64,000 nucleotides of DNA from Microvirga calopogonii (lineage in GTDB: Bacteria; Pseudomonadota; Alphaproteobacteria; Rhizobiales; Beijerinckiaceae): assembly GCF_003347665.1 (NCBI RefSeq), contig NZ_QDGA01000001.1:434655-498654 (forward strand), given 5' to 3'. Positions 1 to 8,275 of the stretch are shown here, one piece after another. The notes below the pieces were generated by a model. The model did no database searches. It saw only the letters and a program-made list of their open reading frames with translations, and was not told the DNA's origin. Numbering within the stretch: position 1 is the first letter of the stretch; every line of letters starts with the position of its first letter. Both the position numbers and the translations under genes were made by a program.

Positions 1-1538
1 CCAACGACCCGGACGAGAACCGCCGCGTGGTGGACGCCGTGCGGGACGGGCGCATGCGCCTCCTCTATGCCTCGCCGGAGCGGCTGGCGAATACCGGCAC
101 GACCGAGTGGCTGGGGCGAGCCGGCGTGAACATGCTCGCCATCGACGAGGCCCATTGCGTCTCGCAATGGGGCCACGATTTCCGGCCCGAATACGCCATG
201 CTCGGCGAGGTGCGCCAGCGGCTGGGCAACGTGCAGACCATCGCGCTCACCGCGACCGCCGACGTGGCGACGCGCGGCGACATCATGCATCGCCTCTTCG
301 AGGAAGAGCCACGCCTCTTCATCCACGGCTTCGACCGGCCGAACCTGCGCCTGGCCATGCAGGCCAAGGAGCATTCGAAGCGCCAGCTCTTCTCCTTCCT
401 CGACAAGCACCGGCATGAGAGCGGCATCGTCTATTGCTCGTCCCGCGATGCCACCGAGAGGCTTGCCGATTCCCTGAGCCAGGCCGGCTATCGCGCCCTG
501 CCCTATCACGCGGGCATGCCTCAAGGAGACCGCGCCAAGAACCAGGACATCTTCCTGCAGGAGGACGGAGTGGTGATGGTCGCGACCGTGGCCTTCGGCA
601 TGGGCATCGACAAACCTGACGTGCGCTTCGTCGCCCATGCGGCCCTGCCGAAATCCATCGAGGCCTATTACCAGGAGATCGGCCGCGCCGGCCGCGACGG
701 CGCGCCCGCCGACACGCTCACGCTCTACGGCCTCGACGACATGCGCCTGCGCCGCCTGCAGATCGAGGAGAGCGACGCGGCGGACGAGCAGAAGCGTGTG
801 GAGCGCCAGCGGCTCAATGCGCTCGTCGCCCTGTGCGAAGCGCCGCGCTGCCGTCGCCAGACCCTGCTCGCCTATTTCGGCGAGAGCACAGAACCGTGCG
901 GGAACTGCGACCTGTGCATCGACGGCGTCATGTCCTTCGACGGCACCATCGAGGCGCAGAAGATCCTCTCCGCCATCGTGCGCACCGGCGAACGCTTCGG
1001 CACGGAGCATCTCATCAGCATCCTCGTGGGCGAGGAGACGGATTCCATCCGCCGCTTCGGCCACGACAAGCTGAAGACCTTCGGAGTCGGCGGCGACCGC
1101 TCGAAACCCGAATGGCGCTCACTCCTGCGGCAGATCTATGCGGCCGGCCTCGTCGGCCTGGAGCTGGCGGAATACGGCCGCTGGACGCTCACCGACAAAG
1201 GCGTCGCCGTTCTCAAGGGCCAGGAGCGCATCGAGCTGCGCTCCGACGTTCTCATGAAGCCCTCTGAGCGCCGCCGCAGGCGCAGCCGCATGGAAGCGGA
1301 ATCAGTGGTCCCATCCGACGATCCGCTGCTCCTCGCTCTGAAAGGACTGCGCACGCGCCTCGCCAAGGAAGAGGGCGTGCCGGCCTACGTGATCTTCTCC
1401 GACCGCAGCCTCATCGACATGGCGTCCAAGCGCCCGACCACCGTGCGCGCCTTCGGCGAAGTCCATGGCGTGGGGCAGGCCAAGCTGGACCGCTACGCGG
1501 ATGCCTTTCTCGAGGTGCTGAAGGCGCATGCGGCCTGA
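1..1538 (+). CDS. recQ: ATP-dependent DNA helicase RecQ, 3' part
   Basis: RecQ unwinds DNA 3'-5' during recombinational repair. The reading frame is open from base 3, so the gene starts left of the window and Walker A is not visible. Counting from the GTG at 27, residues 40-43 are DEAH inside an IDEAHCVSQWGHDFRPEY block (motif II plus the RecQ aromatic loop). ALTATAD (motif III), YCSSR and YHAGM follow, then ATVAFGMGIDKPDVR and QEIGRAGRDG (motifs V and VI). A cysteine cluster near 280-300 (CRRQ, then CGNCDLC) is the RecQ zinc site. A winged-helix region follows and the last 80 residues are an HRDC domain. All diagnostic motifs are intact. The family assignment is secure; only the N-terminus is missing, because of the window edge. 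Confidence 0.97.
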   Translation, partial: NDPDENRRVVDAVRDGRMRLLYASPERLANTGTTEWLGRAGVNMLAIDEAHCVSQWGHDFRPEYAMLGEVRQRLGNVQTIALTATADVATRGDIMHRLFEEEPRLFIHGFDRPNLRLAMQAKEHSKRQLFSFLDKHRHESGIVYCSSRDATERLADSLSQAGYRALPYHAGMPQGDRAKNQDIFLQEDGVVMVATVAFGMGIDKPDVRFVAHAALPKSIEAYYQEIGRAGRDGAPADTLTLYGLDDMRLRRLQIEESDAADEQKRVERQRLNALVALCEAPRCRRQTLLAYFGESTEPCGNCDLCIDGVMSFDGTIEAQKILSAIVRTGERFGTEHLISILVGEETDSIRRFGHDKLKTFGVGGDRSKPEWRSLLRQIYAAGLVGLELAEYGRWTLTDKGVAVLKGQERIELRSDVLMKPSERRRRRSRMEAESVVPSDDPLLLALKGLRTRLAKEEGVPAYVIFSDRSLIDMASKRPTTVRAFGEVHGVGQAKLDRYADAFLEVLKAHAA

Positions 1539-1562
1539 TCCGCGAGGTCTCAAACCTCTGTC

Positions 1563-1709
1563 ATCACCGGCCTTGCGCCGGTGATCTCGATCTAAGTAAT
1601 GCAACCGTGTCATTCCCGGCCGGAGCGTCAGCGGAGGGGAAGGGAAACCACGATCAAGCGCAACGCCATGGATCCCCTTCCCGCACTTCGTGCGCCGGGG
1701 ATGACAGCG
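1563..1709. repeat. Palindromic intergenic repeats after recQ
   Basis: Two imperfect palindromes fill the recQ/AHSA1 gap. The first is an 8-bp stem (ATCACCGG / CCGGTGAT, 1563-1570 and 1578-1585) with a CCTTGCG loop and no T-run. The second spans about 1607-1706 and is bounded by TCATTCCCGG and CCGGGGATGA. Similar sequences occur at 7647-7749 and 8116-8267, which argues for a dispersed repeat family. The first hairpin could also help stop recQ and AHSA1 transcripts, which converge here. No gene is seen. Confidence 0.6.
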
Positions 1710-1725
1710 TTGATTGCTGACCTTT

Positions 1726-2166
1726 CTACCGTCCCAGATAAGCCTCGAGATCCCGCAGGTGATGGTGCCAGCCCGCCGCATGCTGCTCGATCAGCCGCTG
1801 CCGCCTATCCGCAGGCAATACCGACCAGCCGCGATGCTCCAGGCGAAGGAGCGTTTTCGTCTCGGCAACGGGGTCGAGAACCATGGACACCTGAGTGGAT
1901 TGAGGCCAATCCTCGTCGGCCCAGGACAGTTCGAGAAATTCCGGCGGCTCGCACCGACTCACGGTTCCGGTGGTGACCACCCGCCGTCCCATCTCGTCGG
2001 TCCATTCTTCGCGGAAGGAGCCTCCGGCCTTCGCATCCAGGCTGACGTGTCCGCCCCACCAGGCGGTGATCGCGTCCGGCGCGGTCAACGCGGCCCATAT
2101 CCGCTGCGGCGCTTGCCTGATATCGTACTCGATGATGATCCGATCCGCTGTTGTCCCGACTTTCAT
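1726..2166 (-). CDS. SRPBCC / AHSA1-like domain protein
   Basis: A 146-residue single-domain protein of the START/SRPBCC superfamily, AHSA1 (Aha1 C-terminal-like) branch. Visible hallmarks are an early R-x-P-Q-R-I-W-A-A-L-T-x-P-x-x-I-T-A-W-W segment, a central beta region with GGSFREEW, and a C-terminal helix containing GWHHHLRDLEAYL. These proteins form a hydrophobic ligand cavity; their substrates are mostly unknown. A strong AAGGAGG ribosome-binding site precedes the ATG by 7 bases, and the gene follows the Gfo/Idh/MocA gene by 12 bases, so the two are probably cotranscribed. A link to inositol metabolism is inferred from position only. Confidence 0.85.
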   Translation of the reverse strand: MKVGTTADRIIIEYDIRQAPQRIWAALTAPDAITAWWGGHVSLDAKAGGSFREEWTDEMGRRVVTTGTVSRCEPPEFLELSWADEDWPQSTQVSMVLDPVAETKTLLRLEHRGWSVLPADRRQRLIEQHAAGWHHHLRDLEAYLGR

Positions 2167-2178
2167 GGTCGAACCTCC

Positions 2179-3318
2179 TTAAGCGGTCTGCCTGCCCTCA
2201 TCTGCTGCAACGTCCATCCACGCACCGGAATGCGCACTTCTGGCAATCGCATCGACCGTCCGCTCGATGCGGATGCCGTCCTCGAACTCTATCAGATGCG
2301 CGGCTTCACCATTGATGCGGCGGATCAGCTCGCGACACTCGACGATCTTCAGGTCATTGAACCCGAGCCCATGGCCCGGCGCGGGGATGAATTTATCATA
2401 AGGCGGGTGCTGCGGGGAGGTAAGAATGGTGCGAAATCCTTGCGTGTCTCCCGCTCCGTCGGCCGTGTAGAGCTGCACCTCGTTCATACGCTCCTGGTCG
2501 TAAACGATCGTGCCCTTCGAACCGAAGAGCTGAACGAAGATGCGCCCCTTGCGGCCCCACGCCGAGCGATTGAGCGCGATCACGCCGGAGGCGCCGTTGT
2601 CGAGCTCGATGAGCGTGGTGGCGATGTCATAGGTCTCGACGGCCCTGCGGCCGCCATCCTTCACCGGACGATCCGCGTAAGGCTTGGCCATATGCCCGCA
2701 GATGCGGCGCACGCCGCCGAAGAGGGTCCAGATCAGGCTCAAGGCATGGACGCCGAAATCGTCGAGCGCCCCATGGCCGGAACTCGCCTCGCTCTTCCAA
2801 TAGAAGAACGCGTCCGGGTCCGCCATGAAGTCTTCGTCCATCTCGATGCGCACATGGTTGACCGTGCCGATGCGGTCTTCGTCGATCAGGCGGCGGATCA
2901 GGCGGACGATGGGGTTCTGGATGTAGTTGTAGCCCAGCGCCGCGACCTTGCCCGAGGCGCGAGCGGCGGCGAGCATGCGCTCCGCATCGGGCAGGCGCGT
3001 CGCCATCGGCTTCTCGCACCAGACATGCTTGCCCGCCTCCAGCGCCGCAATCGCCATCTCGGGATGGAATGCATTGGGCGTGGTAATCGACACCACATCG
3101 ACGTCAGGATCCGCGACGAGGGAGCGCCAGTCGCCGGTGGCGCGCGCAAAGCCGAGTTCCTGCGCTTTTCGTTCCGCGAGTTCCTGGGACGCTTCGGCGA
3201 GAACGGCCAGGCGCGGACGAGGAATGTCGCCGAAGACGGCGGCAACGGCATTCCAGGCCAGCGCGTGACACTTGCCCATGTAGCCGGTGCCGATGAGGCC
3301 GATGCCGAGTGAGATCAT
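2179..3318 (-). CDS. Gfo/Idh/MocA family NAD(P)-dependent oxidoreductase
   Basis: A 379-residue dehydrogenase with an N-terminal Rossmann fold (GLIGTGYMGKCHALAW at the start), a VSITTPNAFH segment and the CEKPMA motif whose lysine is catalytic in this family. The C-terminal alpha/beta domain contains DDFGVHAL with the usual substrate-binding histidine. The frame is open 9 codons further upstream, but the ATG at 3318 has an AGGAG box 8 bases before it and opens directly with the Rossmann strand. The gene lies downstream of the sugar ABC operon and near iolG. An inositol or inosose dehydrogenase is therefore plausible, but the exact polyol is unknown. Confidence 0.88.
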   Translation of the reverse strand: MISLGIGLIGTGYMGKCHALAWNAVAAVFGDIPRPRLAVLAEASQELAERKAQELGFARATGDWRSLVADPDVDVVSITTPNAFHPEMAIAALEAGKHVWCEKPMATRLPDAERMLAAARASGKVAALGYNYIQNPIVRLIRRLIDEDRIGTVNHVRIEMDEDFMADPDAFFYWKSEASSGHGALDDFGVHALSLIWTLFGGVRRICGHMAKPYADRPVKDGGRRAVETYDIATTLIELDNGASGVIALNRSAWGRKGRIFVQLFGSKGTIVYDQERMNEVQLYTADGAGDTQGFRTILTSPQHPPYDKFIPAPGHGLGFNDLKIVECRELIRRINGEAAHLIEFEDGIRIERTVDAIARSAHSGAWMDVAADEGRQTA

Positions 3319-3352
3319 CAATAATGCTCCTGAACCAATGAGCACCCTCCGC

Positions 3353-3457
3353 CCTCATCCTGAGGAGCAGCCGCGAGGCTGCGTCTCGAAGGAGGATTCA
3401 GAGTGTACTGGAGGGATCCTTCGAGACGGTCACTGGCGTGACCTCCTCAGGATGAGG
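3353..3457. repeat. Long imperfect inverted repeat between ABC operon and dehydrogenase
   Basis: Outer arms CCCTCATCCTGAGGAG and CTCCTCAGGATGAGG enclose inner arms GTCTCGAAGGA and TCCTTCGAGAC, giving a cruciform-like element of about 105 bp. It does not match the CTTG-loop palindromes elsewhere in the window. The type (CCTCATCCTGAGGAG...CTTCGAGAC) resembles dispersed intergenic repeats of Hyphomicrobiales. It may end or attenuate the ABC transporter transcript before the dehydrogenase gene. Confidence 0.7.
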
Positions 3458-3477
3458 ACAGTGTCATTCGAAATCTC

Positions 3478-4263
3478 TCACACCATCCCACCAAGCTCTT
3501 CCGACACCGCCTGCAGTTCCTTGCCGCCGGCCATGAGGTTCTGCAGCTCGTCGATCTGGATCTCGGATTTCCTGTAGGTGCCCAGCGTCTTGCCACGATT
3601 GAGAATCGTGAAGCGGTCGCCTACCGCATAGGCATGGCGCACATTGTGCGTGATGAAGATCACGCCGAGGCCCTTCTGGCGGACCTGATGGATGTATTTC
3701 AGCACCATGGAGGTCTGCGCCACGCCGAGGGCCGATGTCGGCTCGTCGAGGATCAGCACCTTGGCGCCGAAATAGACCGCGCGGGCGATCGCCACGCATT
3801 GCCGTTCGCCGCCGGAGAGCGTGCCGACGGCCTGATGCGGATCGCGTACGTCGATGCCGATCTTGTGCATCTCCTCGCGGGTGACCTCGTCGCAATGGTC
3901 GAAATCCACGTTCCGGAACGGCCAGATGCCCTTCACCGGTTCGCGCCCCATGAAGAAGTTGCGCGTGACCGACATGAGCGGGATCATCGCGAGATCCTGG
4001 TAGACCGTCGCGATGCCTGCATCGAGTGCATCGCGGGGACTGGTGAAAGCCACCGGCTGGCCTTCGACGAAGAACTCGCCGGAGGTCGGCCTGTGCACGC
4101 CGGCCAGCGTCTTGATCAGCGTCGACTTGCCCGCACCGTTGTCACCGAGCAGGCACATGACCTCGCCGCGATGGACGGTGAGCGACACGCCCGAAAGCGC
4201 GATCACAGAGCCAAAATGCTTGACGAGATTGCGGATATCGATGAGGGGCGTTTCGGTGTCCAT
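3478..4263 (-). CDS. Sugar (inositol-type) ABC transporter ATP-binding protein
   Basis: A 261-residue single ABC domain that energises import. Walker A is G40-DNGAGKST, the ABC signature LSGGERQ is at about 149-155, Walker [10 protein letters not shown] at about 171-179, and the switch histidine is in ITHN at about 206. It is half the length of RbsA-type proteins, which have two fused ABC domains, and so matches the FrcA-like single-domain subgroup. Its ATG overlaps the permease stop (TGATG), which indicates translational coupling. The same frame stays open to 5454, but that extension only reads the permease gene out of frame. The neighbouring iol genes and the shared IolR-type operator suggest inositol as cargo (inference). 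Confidence 0.93.
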   Translation of the reverse strand: MDTETPLIDIRNLVKHFGSVIALSGVSLTVHRGEVMCLLGDNGAGKSTLIKTLAGVHRPTSGEFFVEGQPVAFTSPRDALDAGIATVYQDLAMIPLMSVTRNFFMGREPVKGIWPFRNVDFDHCDEVTREEMHKIGIDVRDPHQAVGTLSGGERQCVAIARAVYFGAKVLILDEPTSALGVAQTSMVLKYIHQVRQKGLGVIFITHNVRHAYAVGDRFTILNRGKTLGTYRKSEIQIDELQNLMAGGKELQAVSEELGGMV

Positions 4264-5405
4264 CAGCGTTCTCCCGTCACTTTGCGCCGGATGAAGTTGT
4301 TGAACAGCACCGCGAGGAGCAGCATGGCGCCGAGGAAGACCTGGAACCAGTCGGAATCGAACCGCGTATAGGTGAGGCCGATGGACACCATGCCGAAGAT
4401 GATGGCGCCAAAGAACGCCCCGATGGCCGAGCCGTAGCCGCCGGTGAGCAGGCAGCCGCCGATCACCGCCGCGATGATGGCCTCGAACTCCTTCTGGAAG
4501 CCGCGCCGCGCATCGGTCGAACCCGCATCGAGCACGGTCAGGATGGCGACAAGCGCCGCCGCGCAGGCTGTCAGCATGAAGAGCGCTGTCTTCACCCGGT
4601 CTACCGGCACGCCGGAATTGCGGGCCGCATTGGCGTCGCCGCCCGCCGCGAAGATCCAGTTGCCGGCGCGCGTGCGCAGAAGAAGCCAAGTGGCCAGCAG
4701 GGCGAAAAGAATGAACCAGACGATGGAGATCGGCACGCCGGTCACGGTGGGCGTGCCATTCGGGAACTTGGCGATGATGTCGTGTGCCGCGAGCCACGAG
4801 AACACGCCCTCGAAGGCAACGCCCGAAAAGAGCTCGCGGATGATGCCTTCGCCCGCCTGATCGCCGATGCCGCGCATCTGGGTCGAGCCTCCCGTGGCCC
4901 ATTTCAGCCCGACGAGCGAGAGACCGCGCAGGATGAACAGGAAGGCGAGCGTGACGATGAAGGAGGGAAGCCTCGTGCGGATCACCATCTGGCCGTTCAG
5001 GCCGCCGAGCACGGCCGCCACGACGAAGGTCGCCGCGATGGCAAGCAGCAGCGGCCAGCCGCTGAGCGTGATGAAGGCACCGAAGACGAGGCCCGTGAAG
5101 GCCACCATGGAGCCGATGGAGAGATCGAACTCGCCGCCGATCATCAGCAGGGCCGCCGCGATGGCGAGAATCCCGAGCTGGGCCGCGGGCGAAAGGATGT
5201 TCATGATGCCCGCCAGCGTGAACATGGACGCATCGGCGGTGGAGAGAAAAAAGATCGTCACGAGGACGAGGCCCGCGAGAGCCCCGAGTTCGGGCCGCCG
5301 CATGATCTTCGTGAGGAGGGAGACCTCCCGCAGGCGCTCGTCCTGGATCTTTTCGACGACGGGAGCCGGAGACAGGTCTGCGGTCGGCTGGGTGGTGTTC
5401 ACCAT
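4263..5405 (-). CDS. Sugar (inositol-type) ABC transporter permease
   Basis: A 380-residue inner-membrane permease of the RbsC/FrcC (BPD_transp_2) family, with about ten hydrophobic segments and the typical [18 protein letters not shown] and [19 protein letters not shown] loops. A hydrophilic N-terminal tail of about 40 residues precedes the first segment. The frame allows a start at 5429, but the ATG at 5405 has GGGGAGG five bases upstream and is preferred. The gene sits between the binding protein and the ATPase, in the standard binding protein-permease-ATPase order. Myo-inositol is the inferred substrate; ribose or fructose cannot be excluded from sequence alone. Confidence 0.93.
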   Translation of the reverse strand: MVNTTQPTADLSPAPVVEKIQDERLREVSLLTKIMRRPELGALAGLVLVTIFFLSTADASMFTLAGIMNILSPAAQLGILAIAAALLMIGGEFDLSIGSMVAFTGLVFGAFITLSGWPLLLAIAATFVVAAVLGGLNGQMVIRTRLPSFIVTLAFLFILRGLSLVGLKWATGGSTQMRGIGDQAGEGIIRELFSGVAFEGVFSWLAAHDIIAKFPNGTPTVTGVPISIVWFILFALLATWLLLRTRAGNWIFAAGGDANAARNSGVPVDRVKTALFMLTACAAALVAILTVLDAGSTDARRGFQKEFEAIIAAVIGGCLLTGGYGSAIGAFFGAIIFGMVSIGLTYTRFDSDWFQVFLGAMLLLAVLFNNFIRRKVTGER

Positions 5406-5477
5406 GGGAGCCTCCCCGAATGAATGCATCGAACATGAAGCCCGCGACCGGCATGATCGCGGGCTTCGATGATGATC

Positions 5478-6419
5478 TTAGCGAATGCCCTTGGCGGACA
5501 GATCGATCACCTGGTTGGCCTTTTCCTTGGTGATCAGGTTCGGGCCAGAGGCCACGTCGCCGCCGGGCATCAGGCCGTACTTGGCGTAGTTGGCCAGGAA
5601 CACCACCGGCAGATAACCCTGCAGGTATTGCTGCTGATCGATGGCGAAGACCGCCTCGCCGTTCGCCACCGACTTGAGGAAGCCGGCCGACATGTCGAAC
5701 GTGGCGACACGGATGGCACCCGTCTTGCCGGCTTCCTTCACGGCGGCAACCGAAGGCTCGCCTGCCGTCCCGGCGCCGAGGGCCAGGATCGTGTCGATGG
5801 AGCTATCCGCTGAAACCGCCGCCTTCACCTTGGCGCGGACATCCGCCGGATCGTTCGTGACCGGCAGCACCGTCACCTTGCCGCCGAAACCTTCCGTGAA
5901 GCCCTTGCAGCGCAGGTCGAGCGACACGTTGCCGACCTCCTGGTTCACGCACAGGCCGACCTTGCCGCCCATCTCCTTGAGCTTGGCGCCGGCGATGCGC
6001 CCGGCCTCGACCTCGTCCTGGCCCACATGGAGCAGCGCGCCGAGCTTCTTGGACACGTCGGAGCCGGAGTTCATGGAGATCACCGGAATGCCGGCGGCCA
6101 CCGCCTTTTGAATCGACGGACCGAGCGCCGAGGCGTCGGGGATCGAGACGATCAGGCCGGCCGGCTTCTGGTTCACGGCCGCGTCGATGAGCTGGCTCAT
6201 GGCGACCATGTCGAAGGTCTCGGGCGCCCGGTAATCGACCTGGACCTTCATGTCCTGGCCGCCGGCCGCCACGCCGTTCTTGACCACCGACCAGAACGGA
6301 TCGTTGGCCTGCCCGTGGCTGACGACGATGATGCGGGAATTCTGCTGCGCCGCGACCGGGGCGGCGGTGGCGAGGGTCAGGGCCGCTGCTGCGGCCAGAC
6401 CGGTAACAAACGCTTTCAT
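5478..6419 (-). CDS. Sugar ABC transporter substrate-binding protein, inositol candidate
   Basis: A 313-residue periplasmic binding protein of the Peripla_BP_4 (ribose/inositol) family. A Sec signal peptide (MKAFVTG, a hydrophobic run, then APVAAQQ) is followed by [20 protein letters not shown], whose D-P-F-W segment lines the sugar pocket in the family. [12 protein letters not shown] and the hinge [17 protein letters not shown] follow. The ATG at 6419 has GGGAGG six bases upstream; the longer frame to 6443 is rejected. It is the first gene of the leftward operon and faces the rpiR-type regulator across a palindrome at 6609-6624. The inositol assignment comes from context. Confidence 0.92.
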   Translation of the reverse strand: MKAFVTGLAAAAALTLATAAPVAAQQNSRIIVVSHGQANDPFWSVVKNGVAAGGQDMKVQVDYRAPETFDMVAMSQLIDAAVNQKPAGLIVSIPDASALGPSIQKAVAAGIPVISMNSGSDVSKKLGALLHVGQDEVEAGRIAGAKLKEMGGKVGLCVNQEVGNVSLDLRCKGFTEGFGGKVTVLPVTNDPADVRAKVKAAVSADSSIDTILALGAGTAGEPSVAAVKEAGKTGAIRVATFDMSAGFLKSVANGEAVFAIDQQQYLQGYLPVVFLANYAKYGLMPGGDVASGPNLITKEKANQVIDLSAKGIR

Positions 6420-6608
6420 GCTCTTCCTCCCATTGATTCTCACTCAAGCGTCGCAGCGCCCGTGCGCTGCGGCCTTGCCGCTTGCCTCAAAGGGCAGAGA
6501 GAAAACAAATGAGCCGAAGGGCGAATCAACGCCCGTACAGCGTTCCCTCTGCCGATCCGATCGTCCGCCTGACTAAACGGAACGTCAGAACCTTTTTTGT
6601 TTCTATAT

Positions 6609-6624
6609 TGGAATTTTTATTCCA
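6609..6624. promoter_or_regulatory. Putative IolR (RpiR-type) operator
   Basis: TGGAAT-TTTT-ATTCCA is a perfect 6-bp inverted repeat with a 4-bp spacer. It lies between the divergent ABC-transporter and regulator genes. The same arms with the same spacing recur at 9302-9317 upstream of iolG/iolC. GGAA-N6-TTCC agrees with the motif I recall being proposed for RpiR-type IolR in Sinorhizobium. Confidence 0.75.
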
Positions 6625-6670
6625 TTTTTGTAGGATCGGGTCAAGGCCGATCTGATGTCTGAGGCCTGCG

Positions 6671-7534
6671 GTGGAGACAGAGGACAGCATGGGCAGCGCG
6701 GAAGCGGTCGTGACGGACATTCCCGAGGATTTCGACGGCCTCCGCATGCTCCTGCTCAGCCGCCGCGAGGCGATGCCGAAGCGACTGAAGCAGATCGCCG
6801 CCTTCGCGCTCGAGCGTCCCGAGGACATGGCTTTTGGTACGGTGGCCGGGATCGCCGAGCATGCCGGGGTGCAGCCGTCCACCCTGGTGCGATTCGCCAA
6901 GAGCCTCGGCTATGACGGCTTCTCCCATCTGCAGCAGATTTTTCGTGATCGCCTGCGGGAGCGTTTCCCGGATTACCGCGAGCGCCTGCGCGGCCTGCGC
7001 GATGCCGAGGGGCATCACGTTCACGCAGCGTCCCTGCTCGAAGGCTTCACCAATGCGGCGACCATTTCCCTGGAGCGGATGCAGGCTTCGGTGCGCCCGG
7101 AGGAACTGTCACGCGCCATCGAGACCCTGGCCAAGGCCGACACCGTCTATCTCCTCGGCGCCCGGCGAGTGTTCCCGGTCATCGCCTATTGCGCCTATGC
7201 CTTCGGAAAGCTTGGCATCAGGGCCATTCTGATCGACCATGTCGGCCAGCTCGGTCCCGAACAGCTCGCCATTGCGTCCGAGCGCGACGCGGTGCTCGCG
7301 ATCAGCTTCACGCCCTATGCGCCCGTCACAGCCGATCTCGCCGCGGCAGCCGCACAGCGCGACGTGCCGGTGGTGGCCATCACGGATTCGGCCTTCAGCC
7401 CGCTCGTGACGAATGCCGATGTCTGGCTCGAAGTCGCGGAGGCGGATTTCGGCGCCTTCCGGTCGCTCTCCGCTTCGTTTGCGCTGGCGATGGCGCTGGC
7501 GGTTGGCACGGCGGAGAAGCGGGCCGAGGGTTAG
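6671..7534 (+). CDS. iolR: MurR/RpiR family transcriptional regulator (IolR-type)
   Basis: A 287-residue regulator. Residues about 20-100 form the RpiR helix-turn-helix domain (RLKQIAAFALERPEDMAFGT, then AEHAGVQPSTLVRFAKSLGY). Residues about 130-270 form a SIS sugar-phosphate-binding domain (AKADTVYLLGARRVFPVIAY). Family members sense a phosphorylated sugar; in iol clusters they repress catabolic genes until an inositol intermediate accumulates. The gene is divergent from the inositol-type ABC operon and an operator-like palindrome lies just upstream. The GTG at 6671 or the ATG at 6689 (GAGGA four bases upstream) could both be the start. The symbol is assigned by context and family. Confidence 0.85.
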   Translation: METEDSMGSAEAVVTDIPEDFDGLRMLLLSRREAMPKRLKQIAAFALERPEDMAFGTVAGIAEHAGVQPSTLVRFAKSLGYDGFSHLQQIFRDRLRERFPDYRERLRGLRDAEGHHVHAASLLEGFTNAATISLERMQASVRPEELSRAIETLAKADTVYLLGARRVFPVIAYCAYAFGKLGIRAILIDHVGQLGPEQLAIASERDAVLAISFTPYAPVTADLAAAAAQRDVPVVAITDSAFSPLVTNADVWLEVAEADFGAFRSLSASFALAMALAVGTAEKRAEG

Positions 7535-7646
7535 CCGGGACACTCACCGGCTGGCGGCCCGGAAGAACGCCCCGTCTCCTCTCGCCCGCTCGGGAGAGGG
7601 CAATCACACCCACAACCTCTCCCACGTCATGGCCGTCCTCTCGCGT

Positions 7647-7749
7647 CATGGCCGGGCTTGACCCGGCCATCCCGATTGTTTGACGCGCGGCGCTCTTCGG
7701 GTCGGGATCACCGGCACAGGTCCCCGGATCAAGTCCGGGGAGGTGATGA
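7647..7749. repeat. REP-like palindromes
   Basis: Two hairpins of similar design: CATGGCCGGG-CTTGA-CCCGGCCAT at about 7647-7670, and CCCCGGATC-AAG-TCCGGGG near 7723-7741. They lie downstream of iolR and resemble the CTTG-loop hairpin after recQ. They are probably dispersed intergenic repeats, and the first may limit iolR read-through. The rest of 7535-7790 shows no gene. Confidence 0.55.
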
Positions 7750-7793
7750 CGCTGCGGGTGTGGTGAGGGCAACGTTATGTTCTCACTTTGTTC

Positions 7794-7822
7794 TTGACAG
7801 GCGCTGCAACCTTGGCTATATC
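7794..7822 (+). promoter_or_regulatory. Near-consensus sigma70 promoter without a protein gene downstream
   Basis: TTGACA (7794-7799), a 17-bp spacer and TATATC (7817-7822) make the best housekeeping-type promoter seen in the window. It points rightward into the structured segment 7823-8010. No rightward protein gene follows, and the next gene, iolG, runs the other way. Confidence 0.6.
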
Positions 7823-8010
7823 ATTGCACAGCCTGATCCGACGAGGGGCGCGCTCGCGAGGCGTCGCAAGTTGTGGGAACGGGCACGGTCCTGCCCGCCG
7901 GTCACGCAGCCGGCGGCAGGAGGCCCTTGGCAGCCTTGCGCTGGTCCAAGTCTCAACGCCTAAAAGAACCGTGCGTGACGAGCAGTTCGGCTCTCACATT
8001 CATCACTAGA
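7823..8010 (+). ncRNA. Candidate structured RNA or orphan leader
   Basis: The segment after the strong promoter has several strong hairpins: CGGGCA-CGGTCC-TGCCCG, CCGCCGG-TCACGCAG-CCGGCGG, CGACG...CGTCG, and GAGC-AGTTCG-GCTC near the end. No open frame has a ribosome-binding site or credible composition. It could be a small RNA, or a displaced mRNA leader such as one from a ribosomal-protein operon. This is inference; the family is not identified. Confidence 0.35.
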
Positions 8011-8115
8011 CAGCGAGCCGGGCTGCCCGACGCGCCACCCTCGATCTCACCTTCAGGCTCGCAGCTCACGCTGCGGGCCCCAAGGTGCTGGCTCTTTGAC
8101 AGAGACATATCCCCC

Positions 8116-8267
8116 GTCATCCCGGACGAAGCGTCAGCGCAGATCCGGGACCCAGAACCACGGTCGCGGCAGAACCTGACGCCACGCCGCTCGCTCGGTC
8201 GGCAACCCGCCGCGGTTCTGGGTTCCCGCCTGCACGGGAATGACACGAGAGCAGGCCCGGCAATGAC
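8116..8267. repeat. Intergenic inverted repeat next to iolG
   Basis: The segment begins GTCATCCCGG and ends with CACGGGAATGAC. Inner arms ACCCAGAACC and GGTTCTGGGT flank a GC-rich centre. The layout (CATCCCGG...GGGAATGAC ends) is like the repeat at 1607-1706, so both probably belong to one dispersed family. It lies just past the iolG stop and may act in transcript ending. Confidence 0.6.
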
Positions 8268-8275
8268 GTGGAGGA

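Noticed and set aside
1714..3312. 532-residue rightward frame opposite the AHSA1 and dehydrogenase genes
   Set aside because: It lies antisense to two well-supported genes and has no domain or ribosome-binding site.
4264..5454. Leftward 658-residue reading frame joining the ATPase to sequence across the permease gene
   Set aside because: The N-terminal 400 residues are Arg/His-rich out-of-frame reading of the permease gene. The ATPase starts at 4263.
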